Shown in pieces: positions 46,306 to 57,582 of a stretch of DNA of 64,000 nucleotides; within the stretch, counting starts at the first letter, position 1; the number at the start of each line of letters is the position of its first letter. Location: assembly GCF_000003815.2 (NCBI RefSeq), contig NC_049984.1, forward strand, positions 18,395,062-18,459,061. The letters are read 5' to 3'. A program made the position numbers and the translations under genes. The stretch is from Branchiostoma floridae. Its lineage: Eukaryota; Chordata; Leptocardii; Amphioxiformes; Branchiostomatidae. The notes beneath the pieces are model-generated. The model saw only the letters and a list, made by a program, of their open reading frames with translations. It ran no database searches and was not told the origin of the DNA.

Positions 46306-46644
46306 AGTTTCAAATGTCATCCTAAGGCCATATGACCTTGACATAATGTGAGGGTAGTGTTATGATTAAAAAATTGTCAGTGTACAGTTTTCTGCCTCAA
46401 TCCTTGGCCCATTGGGACCCTTTTGTAAGTTATTCAGTCAATTGAAAATTGATCATTCATTTTGTTCCGAAATTACATCGGAGTGAAGTATAGGGTTTCT
46501 GGCTATTCAAGGCTGGAGGAATGAACAACAGTTCCTGTTCTTTGGTCTACTATGTAAAGTTCATACCGTATGGCAGTTACAAAGTCAAGTGATAAGGTTT
46601 AGCAATGGGTTACTGATTAGCCCTTTGAACATAATAGATCCATT

Positions 46645-47190
46645 GAAATGGGCCAGTCAAACATTATTGATAAATTCATTGAGGTTGGTCAGTTAAATAT
46701 TACTGATAAATCAATTAAACTTGCACAGTTAAACATTACTGATAAATCCATTGAACTTGGACAGTTGAACATTACTGATAAATCCATTGAACTTGGGTGG
46801 TTAAACATTACTGATAATTCCATTGAACTTGGGCAGTCAAACATTACTGATAAATCCATTGAACTTGAGCAGTTTTAAACAGTACTGATAAATCCATTGA
46901 ACTTGGGCAGTCAAACATTACTGATAAATCCATTGAACTTGGGCAGTCAAACATTACTGATAAATCCATTGAACTTTGGCAGTTAAAAAGTACTATCATA
47001 CATCCACTAAACTTGGGTAGTTAAACATTACTGATAAATCAATTGAACTTTGGCAGTTGAATGAATGAATAAATGGTTTATTTACCTCGAGTGACATACA
47101 ACAACATACAGTGGCAGCCTATATTTGGCTGAATTGCAGTATTGCAGTAAACACTACTGATAAATCCATTGAACTTGGGCAGTTAACAAT
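46645..47190. repeat. 36-bp minisatellite
   Basis: About 12 units with core ACTGATAAATCCATTGAACT then TGGGCAGTCAAACATT. Because 36 is a multiple of three, part of it reads as a 12-residue peptide repeat (NITDKSIELGQL), which is a by-product. An unrelated insert lies at about 47060-47150. Confidence 0.9.
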
Positions 47191-47332
47191 GACCAAAGTC
47201 TTCCTATTTACAGAGTCACTCCTCATGAAAATGTTCTCAAACTTAGAATAGCCTGCCATATTCATTACCGGAAATGTAGATCAATAAATACATTCATCAT
47301 GCTTTTACATTTCTTGTTGAGCGGCCGTCTTC

Positions 47333-47432
47333 NNNNNNNNNNNNNNNNNNNNNNNNNNNNNNNNNNNNNNNNNNNNNNNNNNNNNNNNNNNNNNNNNNNN
47401 NNNNNNNNNNNNNNNNNNNNNNNNNNNNNNNN
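47333..47432. other. Assembly gap (100 N)
   Basis: Exactly 100 undetermined bases, the usual placeholder for a gap of unknown size. Confidence 0.99.
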
Positions 47433-48088
47433 CTAGGCTGAGTCAGTTACTATAAACCTTTATACACTAATAGACTGTCTTTTAATTTCACAGTGCAAGC
47501 CATCCAATTATGCTTGTGCTGCTTTGGGCTTACACTTTCAGCTAACATTAAACGACTGCTGATACACTAAATACTAATCGTCTGTCGTGAGGACAGAATA
47601 CATAACGAGTGCAGTAAAACATCATCGTTTGTAAGTTAAACTGTGTCCTAGATTGAGATACAATTTGCAATTGACGTGTTCTTCATGAATAATTCAAAGG
47701 AGAGATTATATGCAGGGTTTAACCTTTTCTTGAGGGCAGCGTGCAGTTTGCAGAGTATCTTCTTTGTGAATCTCACCCAAGGATCTTAGACTAAGACTTG
47801 ACATTGGTAAAACTGAGCTCGATGCCCCTCGACCTTCCAACAAATGCAAAGGTCAAACACAACTTACCGTCTATAATGCTTACTAGTAAGTAAAAGTTTA
47901 AGCTTTATTTCGTATTTCTATTTTGTAGATGACCGTATAAAAGTCATGGTTACTGTACTTTTTGACGATAAATATTCTCAGTCTGTACTTTACTCACACT
48001 GCAGAAATATAGTGTGAAATGCTGTAGAAATATCATGTGAAACAAGCCCAACCCTACATCTGCTTGGAGATTAACCTATTACAGTAAG

Positions 48089-48310
48089 TACTGTAAATGC
48101 ATTTAAGTTCGTGGGGATTTGATTTTGCGGTAGTGGGAAAAAGGACTGACAGACTGAGGTGGTTTTAAGTTCGCGGTAGAACCATGCACAGTGACAGTGT
48201 AGTCTCTTACTGCCTTGGTAAAATGTTTGTGGTGGTTTAAGTTCGTGGTGAATTTTGCAACGCAAAAGCTGCGAACATAAAAACACCATGAAAATTTCTG
48301 CATTTACAGT
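48089..48310. mobile_element. TACTGTAAATGCA MITE family, copy 2
   Basis: Ends TACTGTAAATGCATTTAAGT and TTTCTGCATTTACAGT. The interior has GGTGGTTTTAAGTTCGCGGT and GGTTTAAGTTCGTGGTGAA, a set of direct and inverted TTCGCGG words. Confidence 0.8.
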
Positions 48311-48887
48311 TACTGTACCATATGTCACAGTAGATTGAAAAGAAAGAGGTTTACTAAAGCTGCATTATAGAATCTGATTGATAAGCTGCATGATTAATTT
48401 TGTACCACTCATGGTTCATGTATCGCATTCCAAAGATGTGAAAGAAAGATAGCATTATGATAACACTCATTAAATGCCAGGGTTGGATGGCAATAAATTA
48501 TTTATCGCATGGATTGTAACTGCGTATGTTGTGGACATTAATATTAATAATCATACCGAGCTTATGATTGAAACTGATGAACAGTCACGAAATACAAATT
48601 GACATCATTACTTGACGAGTACTTAATTCTGATTGAAACTGACGACCCATCGCAAAATGAAAATATACAGCAGAGTTTGTGATCATCAAATATGTTTCAG
48701 GAATGCGCTGACATACTAAATAAATGATGTTAATCTCTCTTATGTTTCATATCTTGCACACTGAATTAAAAATTAATACACAGAAATGTAATAGGTTTTA
48801 GAGGTAGAACATTTAATCCAGCCTATCTATTTACAAGTGTTTCTCCATGCAGTGATATGTCATAGATATGAATAGTGGTAATGAATA

Positions 48888-48936
48888 GGTCAATACACTC
48901 ATCTGTTGAATAGACCAACAGATGAGTGTATTGACC
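48888..48936. repeat. Perfect 21-bp hairpin
   Basis: 48888-48908 and 48916-48936 are exact inverses separated by the loop AATAGAC. The stem includes CAATACACTCATCTGTTG. Intergenic. Confidence 0.85.
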
Positions 48937-49074
48937 CAAATCTCCAAGAGTTACATGGTGAAAGGAGATATGGGACATGTAATTTCTTAAAGTGTTTTCT
49001 CCCAGGCTATTGAAATTCACCTCCCATCTGTCAAAGGTATTAACTAGGTGGAAAAATGACTTTTAATAGAAATT

Positions 49075-49453
49075 CAGGGCTCAAAATACCACCTGCAGGT
49101 TAGTGCAGGTAAAATTGGAGCTGTGCAGGTATTCCTGATATCTACCTGCACCTAACCTGCACTGGTTAGTACATATATGTCATATGATGTAGGTGTATAT
49201 GGATTGTTACTAGCTGCATTGACTGTTACCACCTATAAAGTATAAAATAGAATAAAAATAGCAATGGTTTCTGAAGAATTCTAGCATGATCCATTCTGCC
49301 TAAATTCAGAGTGGTGCAGGTAAAATTTGTCTGGTGCAGGTAATTTTCCTTGTTACCTGAACCAGTGCAGGTATGCAGAAAAAAGTATTTCGGACTCCAA
49401 TAAGAATAGTGCTTAAATGGAGATCCCAATAAACAAACAAATTTTGAGCCTGA
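49075..49453. mobile_element. CAGGGCTCGAAAT-ended element, GTGCAGGT word
   Basis: Left end CAGGGCTCAAAATACC, right end ATTTTGAGCCTG, with AAATT directly repeated on both sides. The interior repeats GTGCAGGTA in both orientations. It shares AAAATTGGAGCTGTGCA with the element at 58263. Confidence 0.7.
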
Positions 49454-52161
49454 AATTGCATCAATCTCTTCTCCTTTGAATTTTCATTCAAATGTCATTC
49501 TGATGCTTAGTTTAATGAATTGTAGAGTAAGATCTTAATTTCTTATTGCATTACTCCAAGCTGCATGACAACTGCAGCAATTTGACAAATGTGCAGAAGG
49601 GTCAGATCACATCAAAGCCCTTTAAGTAATCTAATGTTCTTCCATCAGAATGATTGATAACCGTAGTTGTGCTGAAGAAGATCGCGCTATAAATTGGCCT
49701 GGGGCAGATCTAGAGATGGGGAAACCATGATGGTGATGGGAGGAATCTGGAAAGAGCTATTATTGCCGCCTTATAAATATTTCAGTAGGATCAGGAAGAC
49801 CTAAATTGATATCTAAGTCTTAGTGAGAGATGAGGAAGGGCAAACCTAACAATTAAAACAGGCAATTTTTCTTTCACCTCTGAGATTTTTTACCTCTTTG
49901 GCAAGGTCACAATTATATTTTTCATATAAATGTTCTTTAAATCTCCAGAGGCCATGTTGATTTCATTATATGAATGACACAATTGATGCGAGCGTGCGAA
50001 TAAAAAAACGTTCGGCAAAAAAATTACCTTCATTAACAAATCTAAGTACATATAAAAGTTGAACAAATGACTAAACACTTGAGTGAAGTATATACTAAAC
50101 AATTCAAATTTTTGTTCTTTCACAAAAATCTTCTTTGATGTTGTAATCTAGTTTGGCATTCTATATTCACTATCCGTTGTATGATTTACAGTGAGGTTCA
50201 AAACTTTTTTTTACTTTATTTTAGGAAACGGACAAAAATTGATGCCATCCATATTAAATCAAATCAACATGGCCTTAATGCAAAGCCATTTCCGGATCCA
50301 TACCTAGATTTCACCCAATGACTCAGAAAACTAAATGTTTTCACAGGACATGTTTAACCACAGTGCCGTAAATGTAATTACTGTATGGATGTATGCATGG
50401 ATGGATGTTGTGGGACAAGTACCAGTATCAAAGACATGAATGAGGGAACTTACACGACATTTGTGTTAAAACAAATGGGGCATATTGGCTCATAAAGCCT
50501 AAGCTCTGCATGGTTGAAGAGGTTCATCAGTCACGTATGAATACAGTAACTATGAATTTTAATTTCATCCAACAGCAACAGTTTTTAAAGGCATTGAGGT
50601 ACATACCTCCAAACGAGTCTCGTGCTCTTTCGTGAGATCGAGACTAGGTCACTCTCGGTGAAAAAGAATTGTGCTGTCAGACATCGAAAATTTAATAACT
50701 GTCACTGTTGGACAAAAATTAGTCCTGTTTGACAACTGAAGTGGTCTGGAAGTAGGACAGTGTGGACATAACTGCCCCAGTTAGTCATCAGTATGAGTGA
50801 CATGGCATGACCACATCAGCTTACCCCCAATCTCCTACCACCCCATGGCTCACATGTAATCCCATCTCCTGGTCAGGGACAGCCTAAATCGGGGGGTCTG
50901 ACCCCATTGCTAACAAAGTCTCTTTCAGCTAGCTGCTGACCGCCTTGGCAGATCTCAAAAGACATGAACATGCTTCAGTGAAAGCCCATTTGCCATGAAC
51001 TGGTGCCTTTACACAGCAATCTTTGGAGTAAGGATGAGCTCCACTCTTTCCAAATCTAGCCTGGTCACCATTCTCCTTCTTTTGGTTTTACCTGCTACTC
51101 TGCTAAGCAAAGGCCAGGTGTTTCTGTCAGCCTGACTGTTTTAGATTTTCGCAAAAGAGCAAACCAACCCCGTAAATGACCACGAAGCGCACCAATGAAC
51201 AGGACAGCAGGCTACAATTCCAAGCATGGTAGAAACAGCGGCGAGTGATGGTATGGTAATCCAATGTCTTACAGTTGATTGTTAGCACAATCATGTGGCA
51301 CGGACAAAAAGCCTTTTGATTTAATCAGTGACATACAGTTCAAGCATACTGTTAGGCAGTTTACAAAGCAATTCCTTTAATCGTTTCCGTTAAAATATAG
51401 CACAAGGTTGCATTTAATAGGAGGTACTATCTGCCTGAAGCAGTGCTGAAGAAAGGCATTGAAAGCTCACAAAGGAGTCATTAACGAATGCATCAGACAG
51501 TAAAATTAGTTAGGTCAGGAACTTATGCACTCAGACTGTTGAAATTCAACAACATGTACTTAATGCTTCTGCCAGAGTACTGCAATTAACAACACTACTA
51601 TGCTGAGGTCAGCACGAAGGCTATAAAAGTACGACTCTCATCCATTTGATGCAACAATTGAAAAATTAAATGACTAGCTCTCCGCCACTGTTCAGTAAAA
51701 TGATGCACAGAGCGAGGTATGCTTATACAAGGTGACTCTGGAAGTAGGAACTCGAACTGAATAGTCGAACTGTCTCTAAACTAAAGCTGGAACTGCCAAT
51801 CACTTACTGATTACAGCAATTAAAATAGTTACAGTAATGAAAAGGATAGTTAGCACTAATACCACAGACATTAACTACACCTCTAGCCTTTAGTAGGACA
51901 CTGGAAGTCCAAATAAACATCACAATTATCTATTTCTCGCTTCTGTCATCATTGTAGACAACAGGTCATACATTGTCAGTGTTTTTCAAGTTGGTTTTCT
52001 TTTAGTTTTAGTTCACCAATAAACTGCAAGTTGTCTTCACCTGCAAGGCTGCAACTAACCTTTTCTGCAAATACAGCTTTGCAGGTGGGCATGTCAAGCC
52101 CTGGTCAACTGTCACCACAGGCAAGATTAATTGCCATGGGATCAGCAGTGACAGTGATCTG

Positions 52162-52256
52162 GGAGCCATCAGCATGTGTCGGAGCCATCAGCATGTGTCG
52201 GAGCCATTAGCATGTGTCGGAGCCATCAGCATGTGTCGGAGCCATCAGCATGTGTC
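52162..52256. repeat. 19-bp tandem repeat, five units
   Basis: Five head-to-tail copies of GGAGCCATCAGCATGTGTC with a single variant (ATTAGC in unit 3). Confidence 0.95.
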
Positions 52257-55200
52257 AGCCAAAACCTGACAACCTTCAGACTAAACATCACTGCTACCAA
52301 GGGATGTGTACCCGTGTACCCTTACAGTACTGCGAAAATCACTATAATATATTAGGAACAGGTCCAAATTACCGGTATTAACGTACCGGTACTTATACCA
52401 ATATACCAATACTTCTCAAGTGTGGGCAACTTTTTGACTGATTTTGTAAAAAAACTCCGTATTACCTGGTATTTTTAAAACAAAGAACAGAATTCAGAAA
52501 AGAGCAAAGAACAAAAAATCGGTCTACTATAGAGCCATTTGAGGTCATTTGAGGTTTGTTTGTTTGTTTATATGTACCATGAAAGGTGTACCATGAATCA
52601 TGATAAAAGTATGCCTGCAAGTAATTTGCTACTGTACAGGTTGTTTGTCTGAAACTCTGATACTTTGTGATATATCCTGATCCCTGTCCACAGCTGTGTA
52701 TGAAGCGCATTCAGCTTAAGCGCCTGGCTCATGTCCAGGCATATAGAGCATGTATGCAATGTCCCTCGCCATAAATATATCGCGCAAACACGTGCAACAA
52801 ATAGCTCGATGCCAAACTGAGAACTGGAAATATGTCAGTCATATGATGATGCCTAGAGGTTGAAGAGAAAGCAGAGAGTCTAGTGCAATAGCACCTCATG
52901 AAATGCCTTGTTTATTCTATTCATACAAGCGATTGCGATGATGTCACAGTGATGCAGTGGTAGCTGGTGTTTGGCAAAAGATTAATTCACGTACGCGTAT
53001 TAAGCAGTAATTTGATCTGCTAATATCAATGCCAATTTTTAATCCAGTCTACTGACGTACTGATAAGCACCAGCCGTCAAATACCTCAGATATTAACAAC
53101 AACAGCGATCAATTGTTACAGTATTGCATGCTTTTTTGGCTGATGAAACTATCCAATAAATTGTGTTGTCTATATCAAGGTGATGATCTTTATTTCCAGC
53201 ATTAGAATTTTGGAGTATCTTGCTAAGTTTTTTGAGCTTCTGATTTTTTGTTCACAAAATGATAGCTATGTTGGCATACATGTAGCAATCGTAAACAAGT
53301 TGAAATCTAGCATGTCCCCTTTTGTCATATTTACATTGCCCATATGCAGCATGTACTTGAACCCCTTGGACATGCCACTGCCTAAAAATACTCCCCACAG
53401 CTTAGATCAAAGGTCAAAAGACATACATCTTCTTTCTGTCACAAAGTCGGGTTAGATAAGGACATCTCTTAGTCTCAGGAAGGACATAACGTCCTTGGTC
53501 TCAGCATTGCTTATCTGACACACTGGCACAGTGGTATCTATGGCGGCTTCTACTAGTATTAGCATTAGTACAATGTCATACAGTGTTGCAAGCTGATTGT
53601 AAATCACAAGAGCTTCAAAAGGCCCTGGACTCTGCTTATCATACAAATACAAAAATAACATTGGTCTGGGGAACACAACAGCTAGGAACATGTTTATCAC
53701 AATCAACAATCATACAGATCATGAAAAGCTCTTGTATCATTGATTATCAAGTCTTTAGTTGTACTACAGTATGTATGTATGTATGCTCAATCTTTTCAGA
53801 GTAAAAATCTGTAAAAAGTTAACAAATAAGTTTAGAATGACACTATGTTCTGTTATTTCGTATCAACGTAATCAATCATTATGGCTATAACAACGTATGA
53901 CAAAAAGAATATACACATTTTAAAAACACAAATGATTAAGCAAAATATTCCTATTTTAGGTATTCCTGTTTTAGGAATGGACCAACAAGCAGAGAGGAGG
54001 AAGGTTTTGACAAAGTGATAAAGCTCTTGACAGGAGTAAAGAAGTAGCTGATACGAAACTGACACACTAGACAGGCATAGTACCAATTGACATTCATTAA
54101 ACCTAATTGACAGAAAATACAAACAATTCTAGTAGTTGAATGCAATGTTTACTCCAACTTCTCATAATCTCATCTGAGATATCTCACAAATGATCTCAGG
54201 CTGAAACTTTACTAGGAATAGGTGAGAACCAAGAAATTAAATTACTGTAGCCCTTAAGAACATTTGAAACATCATCCATAGTTTCCCTGCAATTTTTCAG
54301 TAAGAGATGCACATTGGCAGCCCTGTAACACACAACTCCACGCGTGTACAGCTGGTAATGTCATGATGACATGACCAGTCCAAAGATAGTCCCTACAAAA
54401 TGCCTTGCACATATTAGCAGGGATCTGCATCTGTGGAAACACTTCTGGCATGTGCCATGTAAAGAACCTTTGGACACATTATAAATCAAACGTTTGGTAT
54501 TACAGTCAATCAGCTGACAATCAAATGGTCAACAATTAATTAATAGCTGCCAGCTCTATCCTTTGACTCTCTTCCTGCTGTCAACACTCCCATGATAATA
54601 ATATATTAGAACCCATACAAACTTGGTGCCAAAAGGCATTCTCATAATAGGTAACACTTAATTACTTGCAGGATGCTGCCAGACTTAAGACATAGGAAGG
54701 CTACACCAATTATCTACCTCCTTGAATTTATTCTATGGTTCTTTCAAAGTAAAAGTGTCTTAACTTTAAAACCCAACTTTTGTGTTGAACTTGAAGGTTG
54801 GTGACTGAAAACAGAGTGTTTGAATCAGACTATATTCAGTTCCTTAGACTGTGTAGCATTAGCAATGTAAACTCCCCTCAGAATCTGCTTTGCAAGGCTT
54901 CCTATATGGACGTAAAAAAAGCTTATCACATTTCTTTCTCTCTATATGTTGAGGCATCTCTATGACTTCCTTCTTTTCACAACCATAATGACAATCAATC
55001 AAGTGCTTGTGGTTCTTATCTTTTTTGCTTAGTCACTGCATCTACTGTCGCTAAATATTAGATTATGCCATATGTAGTCTATTCATCTTGCTTGTACCAC
55101 ACAATTAATCATGGTTTGAGGCTTTACTTATTTATGAGAGCTTGGCTGCAAATTGCCTCCCGCTTGCCAAGCCACTGGAAAATAACTTAACAGATCATTG

Positions 55201-55489
55201 CAAAGCGTTAAATGACAAGAACATGACCTATGCTGGGATATCGGGTATTCCACAGGTCTTGACGTCAACGCATGCGATGTCCTATTACTCATTCTGGGAA
55301 CTGCGTCAAATGTGCCTTAAATATCCTCACAGCTGATTCGGTATGGGATCTCAAAAACACTTAGATATTAGTCTGAGAAATAACAAGGTCACTTTCTTAA
55401 GTTGTATAATTATAACCTATATAAGTCAAGAGATCACCTGTTTTAACCAAGGATTGATGCAACTTGGGAGTTGGAGTCATAAAAAGCAA

Positions 55490-55693
55490 TGTTACCGGTG
55501 TCTTTATGTTCATGGTTTTTGTGGTGGCTGCTTCACCGCCAAATCACCCGGAACTCAAAATCACCGCAAAAAGTTTTCCATATGATTACAGTTTGTGTAT
55601 ATGGTGCTACTGTCAACTCAAAACTGCCGTGAAAACTCCATTTTCCTGCTGCCGTAAAATTAAGTCCCTGCAAACTTACATGCATTTACAGTA
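55490..55693. mobile_element. TACTGTAAATGCA MITE family, copy 3
   Basis: The right end CATGCATTTACAGTA is clear. CACCGCAAAAAG, CTCAAAACTGCCGTGAAAAC and CTGCCGTAAAATTAAG show the family interior. The left end is decayed. Confidence 0.65.
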
Positions 55694-55806
55694 ACATGAA
55701 ACAAATCTGGCCACCCCATGGCCTTCAAAGTGGGAAAAATTCAGGTAAAATTTGAACTCTTTTCTTCAAAACATCAAAAAGTTTGTACAATGATGAGGGT
55801 CCAACA

Positions 55807-56142
55807 TAGCCTGGAATCCAGTCGTACTGTGCGTTGGTCGCTCTGCTCCTGCCAGTACGTCTGGCATTCGTTAGCATTGGAACGATTGGCATTTGAATAT
55901 TCGCACACTTTATGTGCGCGATTTCTGATTGGCTGTTGGCTCCAAGCCCCCTTCGCAAAGCACCACCAAGGTGGAAATCGAACACACAGAATCATGTTTA
56001 CAGTTCGTAATCGAACGGAACACTACTTCTATCTTTCCCGCATTAGTGACGTAAGGACCGATCTTTCCAATGCTAACGAATGCCAGACGTGTTCGCAAGG
56101 AAGCAGAGCGACCAAAGCACAACACGGCTGGATTCCAGGCTA
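55807..56142. mobile_element. MITE, TAGCCTGGAATCCA ends, 9-bp target duplication
   Basis: 336 bp with inverted ends of about 75 bp (TAGCCTGGAATCCAG... including GGTCGCTCTGCT and CATTCGTTAGCATTGG). Direct GGTCCAACA at 55798-55806 and 56143-56151. Open frames in it are incidental. Confidence 0.85.
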
Positions 56143-57342
56143 GGTCCAACATCTCTCTCTGTCAGTCAGCCAACATACAAAGGAGGATACATACAACATG
56201 TACTTCTGAAATCAATGAGTTTAAATAAACATTGACACTATCTCTTCATGTATGCAGTTTTAATACGCATTACAGTTTGTCTACTTTGTTCTAAATTCTG
56301 TATGCTTGAGAAGATGAGTGGGGAAAAGGATTATACTATTATTTTTTTTTTTATACTTCTTATACTAATTTTTCAGTCATTCACATAATCACAATTCTTC
56401 TTCGATAGAACTTTTTTCTATGAGTGCGCGGGTTTCGATAGCTATAATTATAAAAGTTGTAGCAGTGGATTTCAATGCAGTAACAAATTATTTTGTATAT
56501 TATGATAAATGTTTTTAAAAACTTTGATAATAATAAAACCGCCTTCCTTTTTCTCAGCAGAGACAACGTTAACTGTAAAGATATTATATAATGTTCATAC
56601 TTTAAGGATTGAGCGTACGTAAGCAGATACCTCCATATCGTTCACAAGCTACTCCATGTATCTACAAAATGATGACAGAATATCTGAAAGCTGATATAAG
56701 AGACAACGTTAGTGATACCCCCACCTTCCCTTCCAACCCCCCTCCCCGCCCACATCACTCCAAACTCAACCTTCACCTCAGCGCGTTTGACCGAGTTATA
56801 AACTGAGCAATGTTTTCCACACTGAACCTCGAATATGTATACAACCTACCTCTTATCAGGTTTAAGATAATAAACGGTGGTCTTTACCATCATAATTATT
56901 TCCCCCAACTTCAGTAAAAATCTAAAAATTGGAAAATTCACGAACTTGCTTCTCGAATCTTCGTCGAACATCGTACAACTTCGGCTTCAGATCTCGTGAT
57001 CTCTCGTTCCATGGATAAGCGTGATCTTAAAAAAATTCAGCCAGAAACGAGGAAATACAAGGCGATAACTGCTCATTAATGTATCTTTGTGTGGTTTATT
57101 CAAACTTTACCGCCCCAACTACAGAAATTTTCCATTACGATCTTAGATTATTGTAGAAAAAATAGAAAATAAGGGGATCCCCCTGTCACGTGAGTTTGAC
57201 TTCAACGAGATTTGGTTCTATTTTAAGCGATGACGCATAAATTATGATAATTAGCTTATCTCTGATTGGTTCTTACCTATAAATAGAATAATTAGCTGAT
57301 GACGTTTTATGACGTCTTCGAATCAACTACCTTGTATGATGT

Positions 57343-57350
57343 AATTTGCA
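57343..57350 (+). promoter_or_regulatory. Octamer motif upstream of NFAT5-like start
   Basis: ATTTGCAT, an exact POU/Oct octamer, lies 157 bases before the start codon. CRE-like TGACG-containing sites lie at about 57299-57316 and 57229-57236. The position fits a proximal promoter, but function is inferred from motif only. Confidence 0.3.
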
Positions 57351-57506
57351 TACAGCAAGGGGTAATGCGGCTGCGCGCTTTTTCCTCGTCAGTAGAAGGA
57401 AATATTTTCTGGCGGACGGTCGCAGCAACTTTGATCCGCTGAATCTGATAAGCAGTCCCATAACTTACTAAGGAACAAGCAAGAAAGAACATTTGTAGCG
57501 TTTATA

Positions 57507-57582
57507 ATGCCTTCTGGGTGTGAAGACTCCTTCTTGTACGAAGAGGTCGAGCTGAATTCCCCCGAAAGCTTGTACGGCAAAG
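57507..57582 (+). CDS. NFAT5: NFAT5-like exon 1 with start codon
   Basis: 26 codons: [25 protein letters not shown] and one base, then donor GTGCGT (phase 1). It aligns with the vertebrate NFAT5 start (MPS... L..SPKSLYS), which fixes the start codon. Confidence 0.85.

Larger units (their letters stand above)
46003..57506. other. Repeat-rich intergenic region upstream of NFAT5-like gene
   Basis: Carries the 36-bp minisatellite, a gap, MITE copies at 46103, 48089 and 55490, the 49075 element, the hairpin at 48888, the 19-bp repeat at 52162 and the 55807 MITE. The longest open frames are inside these repeats. Confidence 0.6.

Noticed and set aside
46648-46878. 76-codon frame of NITDKSIELGQL repeats
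   Set aside because: It is the 36-bp minisatellite read in frame; there is no start context or continuation.
52162-52256. CRISPR-like array
   Set aside because: Head-to-tail 19-bp units without spacers, in a eukaryotic genome; a simple tandem repeat.
55718-56152. Open frames of 73-141 codons on both strands
   Set aside because: They lie within or across the 55807-56142 MITE and mirror each other because of its inverted repeats.
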